A stretch of DNA of 64,000 nt from Tanticharoenia sakaeratensis NBRC 103193 (GTDB lineage: Bacteria; Pseudomonadota; Alphaproteobacteria; Acetobacterales; Acetobacteraceae): contig NZ_BALE01000015.1 of NCBI RefSeq assembly GCF_000963885.1, positions 37,510 to 101,509 of the forward strand, in the 5' to 3' direction. Below, one piece after another: positions 44,212 to 53,436 of the stretch; position 1 is the stretch's first letter; each line of letters starts with the position of its first letter. The position numbers were made by a program, and so were the translations under genes. The notes under the pieces were generated by a model, which saw nothing but the letters and a program-made list of their open reading frames with translations, was not told where the DNA came from and did not search any database.

Positions 44212-45036
44212 TCAGGCCGCGCGTGCTGCGGGGTCCTGATTCGAGATCGGTGCACTGCGGTATGTGGCGTAGAGTGCGCCCCCGGTGAAGACAAAACCGC
44301 CAACGAGGTTCCCCAGCGTCACCGGGATTTCGTTCCAGAGCCACCAGTCCGCAAGGCTGACATGCGCGCCGAGCATCATTCCGGCCGGAATCGCGAACAT
44401 GTTCACGACGCTGTGTTCATACCCCTGGCTGACGAAGATCATGATCGGCAACCAGCATCCGGCGATCTTGCCGATGGTTGAGGTCGATGCCAGCCCTACG
44501 ACGGAGCCGAGTGCTACCATCCAGTTGCACAGGATGGCCTTGACGAACACCGTCAGCATGCCTGCCGCGCCGAACGCCTCATAGGCGGTCGTTTTCGAGA
44601 CAGCGAGGGCACGCAGCTTGTCGGCCAGCGGGCCGCCTGCTGCATGGCCGCAATCGGTAATCGCGATCCAGAACAGGACCGCATAGATCAGGCTGCCGAT
44701 CAGGTTGCCGACAAAGACCAGTCCCCAGTTCCGGAACACGGCACCCGCACTGATCCGCCCGGCCAGCGCGCCCAGCGGCATCATGCCGAAATTGCCGGTC
44801 AGCAGCTCCATGCCCAGAAGGATGATGAGGGCAAAACCCGCGGGGAACAGCACGGCGCCGGCAATGAACTGTCCCGTCTGGGCAGCGACGAGAAACGCCA
44901 TGGTGGTGACGAAGGCGAGATAGGCACCGGCCAGCATGGCCCGGATCAGAACGTCCCGCGCGGGCAGGGCCGCCTTGAGGGCGGAGGCGTCGATCATGTT
45001 GCTGACGATGGTGGCCGGCTTGACGTAATCCGACAC
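44212..45036 (-). CDS. Formate/nitrite transporter family channel
   Basis: A 274-residue protein with six hydrophobic segments and the FNT landmarks LTGNFGMMPLGAL and VKAILCNWMVALG, as well as GYEHSVVNMF. FNT pentamers pass formate or nitrite. The GTG at 45036 is chosen because GGGAG lies about 6 nt upstream and the protein then begins VSDYVKPATI; the TTG at 45102 is possible. It lies 34 bp before the formate-dehydrogenase-like gene on the same strand, so it probably supplies formate to it. Confidence 0.87.
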   Translation of the reverse strand: MSDYVKPATIVSNMIDASALKAALPARDVLIRAMLAGAYLAFVTTMAFLVAAQTGQFIAGAVLFPAGFALIILLGMELLTGNFGMMPLGALAGRISAGAVFRNWGLVFVGNLIGSLIYAVLFWIAITDCGHAAGGPLADKLRALAVSKTTAYEAFGAAGMLTVFVKAILCNWMVALGSVVGLASTSTIGKIAGCWLPIMIFVSQGYEHSVVNMFAIPAGMMLGAHVSLADWWLWNEIPVTLGNLVGGFVFTGGALYATYRSAPISNQDPAARAA

Positions 45037-45223
45037 GAAGACACTCCCGGGACGATCGCTCCGGCACGAGAATTGTGTCGGATTGTTCGACTTATCCGGC
45101 AAGCCCCGTCACCTGACAAGAGCAGGGAAACCGATCCTGTACCAAGGTATGAGGATGCCGGGAAAAGGAAGATCCTGTATGGCCTGCAATGGGTTATCGC
45201 CACCTTCGAAGGGGTTGCGCGAC
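45037..45223. promoter_or_regulatory. Divergent promoter region, FNT operon and sensor kinase
   Basis: About 190 bp separate the minus-strand FNT/molybdenum operon from the plus-strand two-component genes. Both promoters must lie here or in upstream coding sequence. A near-sigma54 element (GGCACG-N4-TTGT at 45063-45076) lacks the conserved GC of the -12 box. No confident operator is visible. Confidence 0.45.
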
Positions 45224-46990
45224 ATGGATCGGACGGGGGCATTCAGGGCGGCCACGGCACTGTGTCTGGGCGCCGTGATCCTGGTGGTGAACACCGTGAC
45301 ACCGCTGCACGATGCGGTCGCCGTGCTTTACGTGCTGGTGGTTCTCGTGATCGCGGATGCCTGTGGCAGCCGCACGATCCTCATGACGGGCGCCATCTGC
45401 GCAGGGCTGTCGATCGCGTCGTTCGTGATCAAGCACCATGGAGAAGCCTTCGGGGGCGCGGATATCCGGCTGGCCGTCAGTCTGGTCGCGATCGGCGTCG
45501 CGACGACGATGTCGCGTCGGGCGCGGCTTGCGCGGGCGGCGTTGTCGGAGCAGGCGACATGGCTCGCCATCATGCACGATACCGTGATCATTCGCGATCA
45601 TAATGGTGTGATCCTCGACTGGAACGAGGGTGCTGCACGCCTTTACGGATGGACTCGCGCCGACGCGATCGGGCAGCGCGAGCGGGCTCTGTTGCAGACC
45701 GATTATCGGGCAGGCGGTGACCCGCCGTCACTTCTGCCGGGAGAGCGCTGGTCGGGGGAGATCACACGCATCCGTCGGGACGGTCGTCCGATCGTGCTGT
45801 CCAGTCGATGGCTGGGCCGCGTGGACGAGGACGGGCGGTCGGCCGGCATCATCGAGATCAGCGCGGATCTGACCGAACAACGCCGTGCCCAGCAGGCCCG
45901 CGCGCGTTCGGAGAAGCGATATGCCGCGATCTTCGCAGGCGCGGGCGTGGCTATTTTCGAGGTCGTGGCCGATGATTACGCCACGATCTTCATCCGCGAA
46001 GCCAATGGTGCCGCCGCCCGCCTGCTGGATGCAGGCGATGTCGCGACCCTGGCCGGCATGGATCTGGCAGGGCACCTGTCACTCGACGACCGGGTGGCCC
46101 TGAGCCAGGCCCGCCTTCGCGTATCCGCCGGTGGCGAGACGGTGGAGCTGCCGGCGCATCTGTGCACATGCAATGACGACTGGCGTGACGTCATCCTGAC
46201 ACTGAGTGCCGGAGCCGAGGCGGGCGTCCTGCTGATCACGGCGCTCGATGTGACGGAACGCACGCGTGCGCTGCAACGTATCGAGCGGATGCAGACCGAT
46301 CTCGCCCATGCCGCGCGGATTTCCGCGCTCGGCCAGATGACGGCGACCATCGCGCATGAAATCAATCAGCCGCTTCAGGCCGCCGTGACGTTTGCCCGTT
46401 CGGGCCAGCGCTGGCTGGCCCGAACCCCGGCCGATCTCGGCGAAGTCGCGCATTGTCTGGACCGGATCGTCAGGACCGGGGAGCGTGCAGGAGAGGTCAT
46501 CGCCCGTGTGCGTGCCATGAGCCGAAACGAACCGCCGATGATGACGGTGCTCGATCCAGGTGATCTGGTGCAGGAAGCTTTGGAAATGCTGTCGGGCGAA
46601 CTGCGCCGCAATGTCATACGCGTTCGCACTGACATAGCACTCGGGCATGCGGCAATCATGGCGGACCGCGTCCAGATGCAGCAGGTTCTGGTGAACGTCA
46701 TGCTCAACGCCGTGCAGGCCATGACTGCCGCGCCGGACCGCGAACTGGCGCTGACGTTGCAGACGAGGGGAGACGACGGAATCGTTCTGATCATCGACGA
46801 CACGGGGCCGGGATTCGATCCTGACACCCGCGCGCAGATGTTCGCGCCGTTCATCAGCGCGCGGCCCGGCGGCGTCGGGATCGGCCTGTCCCTGAGCCGT
46901 TCCATCATGGTGGCGCATGGCGGGCAGATAGCGATCGACAATCGTGACGAGGGCGGTGCGCGCGTCAGCCTTGTCTGGCCCCGCTCATGA
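45224..46990 (+). CDS. PAS-domain sensor histidine kinase
   Basis: A 588-residue membrane kinase. Residues ~1-95 hold about four hydrophobic segments; two PAS-like domains follow (~105-220 with IIRDHNGVILDWNEGAARLYGW, and ~230-350). HisKA carries AHEINQP with His378 as phosphate acceptor, and the ATPase has ADRVQMQQVLVNVMLNAVQAM (N box), DDTGPGF and GVGIGLSLSRSI. This layout resembles FixL/TodS-type kinases. ATG 45224 has GAAGGGG upstream and starts just before the first helix. The response regulator overlaps its stop. The signal is unknown; proximity to the FNT and oxalate decarboxylase genes suggests oxalate, formate or redox. Confidence 0.87.
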   Translation: MDRTGAFRAATALCLGAVILVVNTVTPLHDAVAVLYVLVVLVIADACGSRTILMTGAICAGLSIASFVIKHHGEAFGGADIRLAVSLVAIGVATTMSRRARLARAALSEQATWLAIMHDTVIIRDHNGVILDWNEGAARLYGWTRADAIGQRERALLQTDYRAGGDPPSLLPGERWSGEITRIRRDGRPIVLSSRWLGRVDEDGRSAGIIEISADLTEQRRAQQARARSEKRYAAIFAGAGVAIFEVVADDYATIFIREANGAAARLLDAGDVATLAGMDLAGHLSLDDRVALSQARLRVSAGGETVELPAHLCTCNDDWRDVILTLSAGAEAGVLLITALDVTERTRALQRIERMQTDLAHAARISALGQMTATIAHEINQPLQAAVTFARSGQRWLARTPADLGEVAHCLDRIVRTGERAGEVIARVRAMSRNEPPMMTVLDPGDLVQEALEMLSGELRRNVIRVRTDIALGHAAIMADRVQMQQVLVNVMLNAVQAMTAAPDRELALTLQTRGDDGIVLIIDDTGPGFDPDTRAQMFAPFISARPGGVGIGLSLSRSIMVAHGGQIAIDNRDEGGARVSLVWPRS

Positions 46991-47622
46991 CGGCGCGCGT
47001 GCATATTCTCGACGATGACGCGGATGTTCGGGATGCCTTGGACAGCCTCCTGCGCGCGGAGGCGTTCGAGGTCATGCTGCATGACACGCACGAGGCATTT
47101 CTGGATGCTTATGACGAGGCCCGGAACTGCTGCCTGCTTCTGGATGTCAGACTGGGCGATGTCGACGGGCTGGACGTGCAGGCAGCACTGCCCGGCAGGG
47201 GGATCGACGTCCCGGTCATCGTGATGACCGGGCATGGCGACGTGCCGATGGCCGTGCGGGGGATGAAGGCCGGCGCCATCGATTTTCTCAGCAAGCCGTT
47301 TCCCGATGACGCGCTTCTGGGGGCGATCGACCGGGCACTGGCGCGAGACTGCGCCCGGCTGGCCGCTTCGGCCGAACGGACGGCGCTTCAGGGACGCTAC
47401 GCGCTGCTGACGCCGCGCGAGCGCGAGGTCGCCGGGCTGGTGGTGGCAGGGTTGATGAACAAGCAGATCGCAGGACGCCTCGGCCTGGAACTTGTCACGG
47501 TCAAGATCCACCGGGGGCAGGCCATGCGCAAGATGGAGGCGCAGTCGCTTGCGGATCTGGTGCGCATGCTCGAGCGGCTCGGTGTCCGCGCGACCGGCAT
47601 CAGCCGATACGGCGCGGACTGA
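46987..47622 (+). CDS. FixJ-like response regulator (receiver + LuxR HTH)
   Basis: A 211-residue regulator. The receiver has the acidic pair DDD at 9-11, phospho-acceptor Asp53 (LLLDVRLGDVDG), Thr81 and Lys103 (FLSKPF). The output domain (LTPREREVAGLVVAGLMNKQIAGRL, then VKIHRGQAMRKM) is LuxR/FixJ-type. ATGA overlap with the kinase indicates a cognate pair. Likely targets are the flanking FNT/formate operon or the oxalate decarboxylase gene, which converges on it with a 21-bp gap. Confidence 0.9.
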   Translation: MTARVHILDDDADVRDALDSLLRAEAFEVMLHDTHEAFLDAYDEARNCCLLLDVRLGDVDGLDVQAALPGRGIDVPVIVMTGHGDVPMAVRGMKAGAIDFLSKPFPDDALLGAIDRALARDCARLAASAERTALQGRYALLTPREREVAGLVVAGLMNKQIAGRLGLELVTVKIHRGQAMRKMEAQSLADLVRMLERLGVRATGISRYGAD

Positions 47623-47643
47623 TCGTCCAGGCGGGAGCCAATA

Positions 47644-48882
47644 TCAGGCCGGCATGAATTCCGGCTGATCGGTCCGGAATTTCGCGATGACGGATGGATC
47701 GAGATTGAGGGTCTGGCGCACCATTTCCGGCGGAATATGCGTCAGCCACTGGTTGAGGGAGATTTCGGCGAAGCGGTCTGACTTGAAGACCGTAATCACC
47801 TGCATGTCTTCATTGCCGGTATTCTCGACGTAATGGCCGAGGCTTTTCTTGATGTACCAGACATCGCCTGCCTTGAAGTCGGCCGTCGTCGCCTTCGGCC
47901 CGGTATTGAAGACCGTCACGCGTCCCTGACCTTTCAGCACCATTGCCCATTCGTCGGCATTCGGATGCCAGTGCATCTCGCGCAAACCGCCCGGATGAAT
48001 GGTCTCGAGCGCTGCCGCGACCGTCTTCGAAATCGGGAAGTTCGAGCTGTCGGCCACGTGAACCGTGCCGCCCTTCGTCGAACGTACGGGCTTCGAGCGC
48101 GACAGGCGGAAAATCACTTTTTCCGCGCCCGGCACGACACGGGCGGCCTGCTGGTCGGCGGAGAGAGCAGGCGGGATGTCACCCTGGAAGATCCAGAGGT
48201 TGTCCAGCGGGATGTTCTTGAACGAATCTGCCGGAACACCGAAATTCTTCTCCAGAACCTCAGGCGGCGTATGCGCGAGCCAGTCGGTCACGAGCAGCGT
48301 ATTGAATTCGGACGAGCGGCCGTTGTCGAACGCCAGAATGAATTCCGCGCCGTCGGGTCCGAGACCCTGGAGGGAATGGGGCAGGCCGGGGGGGAAATAC
48401 CACAGATCACCGGCCTGAACGTCTTCCACGGTCGGACGGCCCTGCTCGTCGAGCGTCGTGATCCGGCAGTTGCCGGTGATCATGAGCGCCCATTCGGCCT
48501 GCTGATGCCAGTGCATTTCACGGACGCCGCCAGCACTCAGGCGCATGTTCACGCCCGAGATATCCTCGGAGATGGCAAAATCGTCCTGGGTGACCTCGCG
48601 CGCCCAGCCGCCATTCTGAATGCGCTTGTGTGCGTTGTTGAACGAGGCCCAGAACAGCGCCATGCCGTTGATGTCAGTCGCCGGAGGATTCTGGAAATCC
48701 GGAAACTGCGATGCGAGGGCCGGGTTCTTCGGACCGGGGTCGGACAGGCTCGACGCGTTGCGCGCGTTGACTGCCCCCTCGGGGGGGCGATCGGGGTTAC
48801 CGAAGGTCGCGGCATGCGCCGCACCCGCCAGCCCGACAAGGCTCGCCGCAGACAAGAAACCGCGCCGTTGCATCGGATCCAT
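47644..48882 (-). CDS. Tat-exported bicupin oxalate decarboxylase
   Basis: A 412-residue two-cupin protein. The N-terminus has a twin-arginine signal (QRRGFLSAASLVGLAG, AHA cleavage). Cupin 1 keeps the Mn ligands His124, His126, Glu130 and His169; cupin 2 keeps His304, His306, Glu311 and His350. The mobile lid reads SEFNT (Glu192 retained) before LLVTDWLAHTPPEVL, matching the SENST lid whose Glu is needed for decarboxylation in Bacillus OxdC. The predicted reaction is oxalate to formate plus CO2, in the periplasm. GGAGAG precedes ATG 48882. Proximity to the formate genes supports this; oxalate oxidase activity is the alternative. Confidence 0.87.
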   Translation of the reverse strand: MDPMQRRGFLSAASLVGLAGAAHAATFGNPDRPPEGAVNARNASSLSDPGPKNPALASQFPDFQNPPATDINGMALFWASFNNAHKRIQNGGWAREVTQDDFAISEDISGVNMRLSAGGVREMHWHQQAEWALMITGNCRITTLDEQGRPTVEDVQAGDLWYFPPGLPHSLQGLGPDGAEFILAFDNGRSSEFNTLLVTDWLAHTPPEVLEKNFGVPADSFKNIPLDNLWIFQGDIPPALSADQQAARVVPGAEKVIFRLSRSKPVRSTKGGTVHVADSSNFPISKTVAAALETIHPGGLREMHWHPNADEWAMVLKGQGRVTVFNTGPKATTADFKAGDVWYIKKSLGHYVENTGNEDMQVITVFKSDRFAEISLNQWLTHIPPEMVRQTLNLDPSVIAKFRTDQPEFMPA

Positions 48883-49786
48883 AAGCTCTCTCCGTGAAGG
48901 ACATTGTCACAACGGATGTCTCCTGAACCTCCCGGCGTCATGCGGCTATCATACTTTTGGATAGGGCAGACGGCTGGCTGAAGGGCTTCGACGGGAAACG
49001 ATCGTGCCGGACGGAGTGCCCCGCTTTTCGCGCGATGACGTGTGGCCGATGGCAATCCGGATATCCGGACCACACGAACCGGGGAGATCGTCGTTAACCG
49101 ACGGCATCTGGTGAGCCACCGTCCGTATCCGTGGTGCGCACGCTAACCGGGACCAGTGCTCGCAACCGTCACGAGGTGGCATCGAAGCGGCGGTGGCTCT
49201 GGTTCTAGCCGGGCCGCTGCCCGATCCGAGGTCAGGCCTTCCGCTGCTGAATATCTGGCTTGATGCAATGCTGGATCATGAGGCATTGCCAACGGATTGA
49301 TGAAGGCACCGATCAGGCGACAGCGACCGCATCAACCCACTTGTCCAGCGCCTTGCGAGGCGGAATTCTTGACCATCGGTGCGCGGCGTTTTCCATTGGC
49401 GCCCCCCTGCTGAACCGCGTTACCGCCTTCGATGTGCCAGCCAATGAATGCGCGGGCTGCAATGTCCTTGCCATGCGACAGGTTTCACATCTTCTTTTGC
49501 TCCATGCCCACCAATAAAGCGCGGGCGCACAAGGAACGCGTGGCGTTTGTGTAACGCGTCGACGTCATCGCCCATGACGTGCGGCAGCCAACGTTGAAAC
49601 CGCTTTCCGACCCATTTCCCGGCAAGGGAGGCAGACCTGCGGCGTCGTCCGGTGTTCGCTGGGCGGCAAGGGTGATACGGTCAAAGCATTGGCGCTTCCG
49701 GGTGAAGTCCATGCGTATTTGCCGGGAGACGGTGTCGCGGGGCGCCTATGTTGCAATAGATGACCGAACGCGGGGAAGCGGGATTG
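48883..49786. other. 0.9-kb intergenic region
   Basis: This stretch lies between divergent oxalate decarboxylase and mechanosensitive channel genes and should hold both promoters. No full gene is convincing. One start-less open stretch at 49115-49300 (plus) translates to 61 residues including GIEAAVALVLAGPLP and LLNIWLDAMLDHE, which looks protein-like and may be the tail of a degraded gene. Frames at 49260-49517 and 49485-49712 are not supported. Confidence 0.35.
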
Positions 49787-52207
49787 ATGATTGAAGAGCC
49801 TGGTATTCATTGTATCCGAAGCAGGTCATTTGTCGGTCGTCTCGCATTTTTCTTTCTCGCGGCTTTCATCGTCGTTTCATTTCAGTGCGGTATTGCCGTA
49901 TCCGCGCAAGCAGCACCTGCAACATCTGCCACGCCTTCTGCCCCATTGTCCCGTCAGGAAGCCCAGCAGCTTCTCGACGTGCTCAACGATCCCAAGCAGC
50001 GCGATGCCTTCGTCCATACGCTGACCCTGATGACGCGGGGCTTGCCCGCCACAACCACCACACCCTCGGCCGCGACGCAGAAGATCGAGCCTGTCCTGGA
50101 TCTCGGGCTGACGAGCCTGCGCCATCAGGCGGTGGTTTATGCCCAGAACTTTCTCGGCATATTCGCCAATCTGGCTATCGTCCTGCGCTGGGCGCGCGTG
50201 CAGATCGCCGACCCGACCGCGCGCCACATGATTTTCGAGGCATTTACGGGCGCCTTCGCGATCATCCTTGTCGCGCTCATTGTCGAATACGGTCTGGTGT
50301 TCGCCCTGCGTGGGCCGCTCGTGCGCCTGACCCAGCGCGCGCAGGCCCGCGAGATCCGGCGGGAACGCAAGACCGACGCGACAGTGAATGCGGCCTCTGG
50401 CGGCGATGATTCCCGCCAGATCCGCGCGGACGATCAGCGCCGACAGGTCGAGACGCTACGGTTTCTGGCCCGCATTCCCTATGCGTTCGGCCATTTCCTG
50501 CTCAAGATCCTGCCGGTTGCCGCGTTTCTGGGCATCGTCTGTGCGGCGACATGGCTGATTTCGTGGAGCGCGCGCGGCACCACGGTCACGTTGATCCTTG
50601 CTGAGTCCTACGCCGTTGCGCGCATGCTCTATCTCTTCGTCGAGACCGGTCTTGCGCCGCGATCCCCGACCATTCGCCTGATACCCGCAGGCAACGCCAC
50701 GGCGCATCTGGTCACACGGTGGTGGAACGTGCTGGTCGCGGCCCCGGCCGTCGTGGTCTGCCTGTCGATGCTGGGCGAGGTCTTCGAACTCTCTCCGCGA
50801 GGCACGGAAGCGATGATCCGCGCCATCGTGCTGGCCGAGCACATCATGATCGCGGCCTTCATCTGGCGTATCCGGCATATCGTGGCGAGCGCGCTCCAGC
50901 CGTCCTCGGCCGGTGCGCACTCGATCTGGAATTTCATCGGCACGGCAGCGCGGCTGTGGTGGATCCCCGCGATCTTTCTCGACATTTCGCTCTGGTTCGT
51001 GTGGGCAGCGCAGCTCCGGGGCGGCTACATGTGGATCTGGCGCACGACGGGCATCACGATCGGCATTCTGGTCGTCTCGCGTGTTCTGGCCGTCCTGCTG
51101 TATGGATGGCAGGACCATTTCTTCCGCGTCAATCCGGCCCTGGCGGCCCGGATGCCGGAGCTTCAGCAGCGTGCCGATCGCTATTATCCCTTCGCGCGCG
51201 CGGCGCTGACGGGAAGCCTCATCTTCCTGACGATCGTCGCGATCACGGAGGCCTGGGGCCTGCATACGGTCGAGTTCTTCCTGCGCAATACGTTCGGCAG
51301 CCGTCTCCTCGGCGCTGCGATTACCATGATCGTGGCCGTCACGGTCGCGGTGGCGGTCTGGGAGATCGTCAATGTATTGCTCAATCGGCAGTTGAACCGC
51401 TTTGAAAGCTCGAACCAGGCAACGCGCGCCACGCGTCTTCGCACGGTGATGCCGATCATGCGCACGGTCCTGCTTGCAGTGATCGTCATCATCGTCACCG
51501 TGACGACGCTTTCGCAGATCGGTATCAATGTGACGCCGGTGCTGACAGGCGCCGGGATCCTGGGGGCGGCCATCGCCTTCGGCTCGCAAAGTCTGGTCAA
51601 GGACTTCATCACCGGCTTCTTCATGCTGGTGGAAGACGCCATTCAGGTTGGCGACTGGGTGACGACGGGCGGTGTCTCGGGCACGGTCGAGAACCTGTCG
51701 ATCCGCACGGTGAAGGTGCGCGATATCGATGGGGACCTGCACATCATCCCGTTTTCGTCCGTGTCCTCGATCGCCAACACGGCGCGCGGCTACAACCAGA
51801 TCGTCGTGCGCCAGCAGGTCGATCTCTCCGAGAACCTGCCGCGGGTCGTGGCGATCATGGCGGGTGTGGTCAAGGAAATGCGCGAAGACCCGATCTTCGA
51901 GCCCATGATCTATTCCGACTTCAACGACCTTGGCGTCGATCAGAGCGACAGCGGCGGAGCCACGCTTCTCGGCGCCATTCGCACGGCCCCCATGATGAAA
52001 TGGAAGGTCAAGCGCGAGTTCTATCGCCGGGTCGCCAATCGTTTCGCGGCCGCCAGCGTCAAGTTCTATACGCCGACATCGTATTATACGACGCCGCCCG
52101 GCGTTCCGATGCACGTCCTGGGCGAACAGCCCGGCGCCCCCGCAGACGCACATCCGAAGGCGCCCGATCAGGACCCTGGAGAAGCGTCAGCGGCGCCCGC
52201 CGGCTGA
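49787..52207 (+). CDS. Large MscS-family mechanosensitive channel
   Basis: A membrane protein of about 806 residues. A signal-like segment (FFFLAAFIVVSFQCGIAVSA) is followed by a ~90-residue periplasmic part, then roughly ten helices, and the MscS core near residues 560-690: LTGAGILGAAIAFGSQSLVKDFITGFFMLVEDAIQVGDWV is the pore helix and beta-domain start. The C-terminal tail is Pro/Ala-rich. Large MscS relatives protect against hypo-osmotic shock. The start could be ATG 49760 or 49787; a GGGAAG stretch upstream favours the second only weakly. It is followed by a strong hairpin. Confidence 0.85.
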   Translation: MIEEPGIHCIRSRSFVGRLAFFFLAAFIVVSFQCGIAVSAQAAPATSATPSAPLSRQEAQQLLDVLNDPKQRDAFVHTLTLMTRGLPATTTTPSAATQKIEPVLDLGLTSLRHQAVVYAQNFLGIFANLAIVLRWARVQIADPTARHMIFEAFTGAFAIILVALIVEYGLVFALRGPLVRLTQRAQAREIRRERKTDATVNAASGGDDSRQIRADDQRRQVETLRFLARIPYAFGHFLLKILPVAAFLGIVCAATWLISWSARGTTVTLILAESYAVARMLYLFVETGLAPRSPTIRLIPAGNATAHLVTRWWNVLVAAPAVVVCLSMLGEVFELSPRGTEAMIRAIVLAEHIMIAAFIWRIRHIVASALQPSSAGAHSIWNFIGTAARLWWIPAIFLDISLWFVWAAQLRGGYMWIWRTTGITIGILVVSRVLAVLLYGWQDHFFRVNPALAARMPELQQRADRYYPFARAALTGSLIFLTIVAITEAWGLHTVEFFLRNTFGSRLLGAAITMIVAVTVAVAVWEIVNVLLNRQLNRFESSNQATRATRLRTVMPIMRTVLLAVIVIIVTVTTLSQIGINVTPVLTGAGILGAAIAFGSQSLVKDFITGFFMLVEDAIQVGDWVTTGGVSGTVENLSIRTVKVRDIDGDLHIIPFSSVSSIANTARGYNQIVVRQQVDLSENLPRVVAIMAGVVKEMREDPIFEPMIYSDFNDLGVDQSDSGGATLLGAIRTAPMMKWKVKREFYRRVANRFAAASVKFYTPTSYYTTPPGVPMHVLGEQPGAPADAHPKAPDQDPGEASAAPAG

Positions 52208-52213
52208 TCCATG

Positions 52214-52249
52214 GCCCCGCGCGCAGGAGACTATCCCTGCGCGCGGGGC
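52214..52249 (+). terminator. Strong GC hairpin after the MscS gene
   Basis: Perfect 14-bp arms (GCCCCGCGCGCAGG and complement) with an 8-nt loop start 6 bp after the stop codon. No T-run follows, so it may stabilise the mRNA 3' end or act as a weak terminator. Confidence 0.6.
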
Positions 52250-52324
52250 GTTCACACCTCGATCACGACGAAACATGTCGTCGTTCCCTGCGATGATCCA
52301 GAGATGGAGCAGGGGGAGCGAGCG

Positions 52325-53401
52325 ATGAAAGCCGCAGCGATCACAGCGATACTTGTCGGTCTGGCGTGCATGCCGGGATTTGCAGGGACATTGTCCACGC
52401 CGGGTTCCGGCACGGTCACGCTCGATCGCTACGCACTGGAGGATGGCGAGACGCTGCGTCCCGTCCATCTGCATTATCTCACGCTCGGTACACCGGTGCG
52501 CGACCCGCAGGGACACATCACGAATGCCGTGCTGGTCCAGCATGGCACGATCGGAACCGCCCGCGAACCGCTGTCGCCGCCCGATCTTTCCAACCTCTAT
52601 GCGCCCGGCAAACCGCTCGATGCGCGCCGTTTCTACATCATCAGTCCTGACGGGCTCGGGGCAGGGGATTCGTCCAGACCGTCCGAGGGTGCCTGTGATT
52701 CGTTCCCGCGCTATGGCTATCTCGATCAGCTCGCACTCGATCGGATCATGCTCGCCAGGCTGGGTGTCACGCATGAGCGGCTCGTCATCGGAACATCGAT
52801 GGGCGGCATGCAGGTCTGGCAATGGGCCGAACGTTATCCGACCGACAGCGATGCCCTGATCGCGGTGTCATCGACGCCCGCAGCGGTCAGCGGGCGCAAC
52901 ATGCTCTGGCGGCAGATGATCATGGAGGCGATCACCCATGATCCCGACTGGCACGACGGCCATCCGGATTCAGCGCGACCGCCGCATCTGTGGACCTACA
53001 CGGCATCGCCGCTTTTCGCGCTGATGACCGGCGATGTGCAGAGGCTTGAGGCGGCCATCCCGGACCGCAAGGCGGCAGGCCCGTTCGAGGACGCGATGGT
53101 GGCGAAACAGGCCCGGAACCTGAATGCCTGCGACATCCTGCGTCAGTTCCAGAGTTCGGACGACTACGATCCGGCCCCGGATCTCGGGCGGATCACGGCG
53201 CCGTTCCTGTCCATCAATATTGCCGACGACATGCTCAACCCGCCCGAACTCCTGCACCTGCCTTCACAGCCGAACGTGCATGAATTCATGATCCGCGACG
53301 CATCGAAGCTTTACGGTCACATGACGATGATGCATCCGGAAATGTGGGCGCCGGCAATGGAGCAGTTCCTCCAGACCGTGCCGGACTGGCCCGCCCGTTA
53401 A
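52325..53401 (+). CDS. Exported alpha/beta hydrolase, MetX-like
   Basis: A 358-residue protein with a predicted Sec signal peptide (MKAAAITAILVGLACMPGFA). VIGTSMGGMQVWQWAERYP holds nucleophile Ser158 in the homoserine-acetyltransferase-like GTSMGGMQ elbow; FLSINIADDMLNPP likely gives the Asp and LYGHMTM the His. Export argues against a role in methionine synthesis and for an esterase or hydrolase acting outside the cytoplasm. GGGGGAG lies 6 nt before the ATG. Confidence 0.8.
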   Translation: MKAAAITAILVGLACMPGFAGTLSTPGSGTVTLDRYALEDGETLRPVHLHYLTLGTPVRDPQGHITNAVLVQHGTIGTAREPLSPPDLSNLYAPGKPLDARRFYIISPDGLGAGDSSRPSEGACDSFPRYGYLDQLALDRIMLARLGVTHERLVIGTSMGGMQVWQWAERYPTDSDALIAVSSTPAAVSGRNMLWRQMIMEAITHDPDWHDGHPDSARPPHLWTYTASPLFALMTGDVQRLEAAIPDRKAAGPFEDAMVAKQARNLNACDILRQFQSSDDYDPAPDLGRITAPFLSINIADDMLNPPELLHLPSQPNVHEFMIRDASKLYGHMTMMHPEMWAPAMEQFLQTVPDWPAR

Positions 53402-53436
53402 GCGTCGTGCCCGTTGAACGTCACGCCCGATGAGTG

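Noticed and set aside
45063..45076. Possible sigma54 promoter in front of the sensor kinase
   Set aside because: The -24 GG is present but the -12 element reads TTGT, not TTGC. The essential GC is missing.
50456..52153. A 565-codon minus frame opposite the MscS gene
   Set aside because: It is dominated by Asp, Arg and His with no hydrophobic core. The channel motifs on the plus strand explain the region.
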